From: Sphingobacteriales bacterium
GTDB taxonomy: Bacteria; Bacteroidota; Bacteroidia; Chitinophagales; Chitinophagaceae
Length of the DNA: 64,000 bases
NCBI GenBank assembly: GCA_016708305.1
Contig: JADJGB010000008.1
Coordinates: 1,364,001 to 1,428,000, forward strand
Direction of reading: 5' to 3'
The notes under the pieces were generated by a model, which was not told where the DNA came from, did not search any database, and was given only the letters and a program-made list of their open reading frames with translations. Within the stretch, counting starts at the first letter, position 1; each line of letters opens with the position of its first letter. Of this stretch, positions 62,307-64,000 are shown in pieces. A program made the position numbers and the translations under genes.

Positions 62307-63028
62307 TGCTTCAATTTGTTTTTTTCAAGTTGTTGCAAAGTAGCCCTGAAATCTTTGTGCAAAGGCGCATCTAACTCCAAAAGTTTGCTGTTTACATCCA
62401 TAATCTTTAACTGTCCGGCATGCAGCGCCAACCTGTTGAGCATTGGTTGTTCCTCCAAATCATTTTTTGATAATTTAAATTTAGGTTTTAATGCTGAAAG
62501 AAAAACGGGTTTGCCATCTCCATACAATTCATCGCAAACCACAGGATGACCCAATTCTTTGGCATGAACCCTTATCTGATGCGTTCGCCCTGTATGAATT
62601 TGAAACTGTACATAAGAATAAATACCAAAATCGTGCAAAACTTTGTAATCGGTCAGTGCTGTTTTTCCTCGCCGATGAATGATCATACTGCCACGCTTCA
62701 TCATGTTTTCGGCTATGGGAGCATTTATACTTCCTTCCTTTTCGTTCAGTGAACCAAGTAATAATGCAAAATATATTTTTATAGTTTTCCTTTCTTCAAA
62801 CTGGGTAGTAAAATGCCTGTGTGCCTCGGGTGTCTTTGCAAAAATGATTAATCCGCTGGTTTCACGGTCGATGCGATGAACTGTAAAAATATTGCCATAC
62901 TTTTCTTTAAGAAGCGTTTTTAACGAAATTTCTTTTCCTTCTCTGTCAGGAATGGAAAGCAATCCCGAAGGCTTGTTGAGCGCTACCAATGATTCGTTTT
63001 CAAAGACGATATAATCTGCTGTTTTCAA
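62303..63028 (-). CDS. RluA-family pseudouridine synthase
   Basis: This enzyme isomerises uridine in rRNA or tRNA. The catalytic Asp is in VHRIDRETSGLIIFAK near residue 52, with KIYFALLLGSL and the HTGRTHQIRVH block near residue 145. There is no S4 domain, as in RluA/TruC types; 241 residues. It lies between an S4-type pseudouridine synthase gene (30 bases) and the glycosyltransferase. Exact target site unknown. Confidence 0.9.
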   Translation of the reverse strand: MKTADYIVFENESLVALNKPSGLLSIPDREGKEISLKTLLKEKYGNIFTVHRIDRETSGLIIFAKTPEAHRHFTTQFEERKTIKIYFALLLGSLNEKEGSINAPIAENMMKRGSMIIHRRGKTALTDYKVLHDFGIYSYVQFQIHTGRTHQIRVHAKELGHPVVCDELYGDGKPVFLSALKPKFKLSKNDLEEQPMLNRLALHAGQLKIMDVNSKLLELDAPLHKDFRATLQQLEKNKLKQ

Positions 63029-63058
63029 GAAATGATTGTTGATTTAATATGGTTTAGT

Positions 63059-63971
63059 TTATTTTCCTTTGCCAAAAAATTTCAGGTTACGGATTTCTTT
63101 TTCGGTAAGGAATCTGTATTTTCCTCTTTCCACATTTTTCTTGGTAAGTCCGGCAAACATTACTCTGTCTAAGTTTTTTACTTCATAGCCCAGAGATTCA
63201 AAGATTCGTCTTACAATCCTGTTGCGTCCACTGTGAATTTCCACGCCTATCTGGCTTTGTCTTTTGCATCGCTATACGCCAATACATCAACATGGGCCGG
63301 TCCATCTTCCAATATTACTCCCTTTAGTATTTTTTCAAAATCTTTTTCTCAAGTGGCTTATTCAGCGTAACTGCATATATCTTTTTTACTTCGTTGCTGG
63401 GGTGGGTGAGTTTTTGGGCAAGTTCGCCGTCATTGGTTATAAGTAAAACGCCCGAAGTATTTCTATCGAGTCTGCCCACCGGATACACTCTTTCTTTGGT
63501 GGCAAATTTAATTATATCCAAAACTGTTTTTCTTTTCTTAGGGTCGTCTGTGGTAGTGATGTAATCTTTGGGTTTATTAAGAAGAATATATACCAGGTTT
63601 ATGGTAATGTGGATTTTTTTCCCGTTTACGGTTACAATATCCTCATGCTCCACCTTGTACCCTGGTTCAATAATTTCCTTTGCGTTTACTTTTACTTTTC
63701 CTTCTTTGATTAAGAGGGCAGCATCACGCCTTGAGCACACGCCACAATGTGCCAGATATTTGTTCAAAGGCATTTTTTCCTCAGGTTTTGGTTTGCGTTC
63801 AAACCTTGTGGGTGCATTTGGGCTACCTGATGCTATTTCTGCTTTCTTTTGTTCAAAAAAGGCAGCTTTTTCTTTTTTGAATTTCCTTTTTTCCTGCTTA
63901 AAAGCCTCTTTTATAGCTGCATTGCTTTTCTTTTTGGAAAATTTTTCGAATCGCGGGTCTGTTTTCTTCAT
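63059..63971 (-). CDS. RsuA/RluB-family pseudouridine synthase with S4 domain (frameshifted)
   Basis: A Lys-rich N-terminal tail (FKQEKRKFKKEKAAFFEQKK) is followed by an S4 RNA-binding domain (LNKYLAHCGVCSRRDAALLI) and the catalytic GRLDRNTSGVLLITNDGEL. The last part (GVEIHSGRNRIVRRIFESLGYEVKNLDR) is in another frame; shifts near 63325 and 63255 restore LEKKILKGVILEDGPAHVDVLAY. Joined about 300 residues. RluB, which modifies 23S rRNA, is the closest described relative. The remaining 28 bases of the window hold only the upstream region. Confidence 0.88.
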
Positions 63972-64000
63972 AAATAAATATTTTGCTGTTTTACAATAGG

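Overview
The window looks like a chromosomal contig of a Bacteroidota bacterium, most likely in or near Chitinophagaceae. Reasons seen in the sequence: a SusC/SusD pair with an associated lipoprotein, promoters of the TAnnTTTG type, A-rich ribosome-binding regions, flexirubin-type dialkylresorcinol genes (darA/darB), PorT-like beta-barrels and a low to moderate GC content. The family assignment is inference; no rRNA is present.

Reading quality matters here. About forty single-base indels break otherwise intact genes, including housekeeping genes (zwf, meaB, two pseudouridine synthases, a RodA/PBP gene). Most lie in A, T, C or G runs, which suggests consensus errors more than decay. Broken genes are therefore given as one feature across the frameshifts. 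A few lesions look biological: an insertion sequence inside a metallohydrolase gene, a TAG in the SusC gene, an in-frame loss of about 30 codons in a desaturase, and a truncated M28 peptidase.

Layout. 1-10240: SusC, SusD, an IS630-interrupted zinc metallohydrolase lipoprotein, a small lipoprotein and a large secreted zinc metalloprotease; about 0.65-8.45 kb is markedly AT-rich with edges inside two genes, which suggests cassette exchange. 10336-14415: a small lipoprotein and the oxidative pentose phosphate operon gnd-zwf-pgl. 14616-18558: an amidase, a non-coding stretch with a candidate structured RNA, and an M13 peptidase. 18607-36198: flexirubin-type genes in two divergent arms. The minus arm holds a BtrH-like gene, an HTH protein, darB and darA, and is split by a 2.7 kb island of small genes. 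The plus arm holds two OMPs, GT2-DUF2062, an MMPL-acyltransferase-methyltransferase fusion, a membrane acyltransferase, a desaturase and a C45 acyltransferase. 36296-38821: a serine hydrolase and outer-membrane proteins.

38884-43285 is a methionine-pathway operon (metY, metX, hom) preceded by a SAM-I riboswitch with a terminator, and then by a 25-codon ORF rich in Cys and Met codons that looks like an attenuator leader. 43657-49192: a GH78 rhamnosidase, a four-helix membrane protein, a TolB-like protein and an M28 relic. 49396-59247: two Ser/Thr kinases, a PP2C phosphatase, three FHA or FHA-like proteins and a RodA/FtsW-transpeptidase fusion in one tight gene run. It resembles the actinobacterial pknAB-pstP-rodA-pbpA-fhaAB operon and is the most striking system here. 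59251-63971: panD, a membrane protein, meaB, a glycosyltransferase and two pseudouridine synthases.
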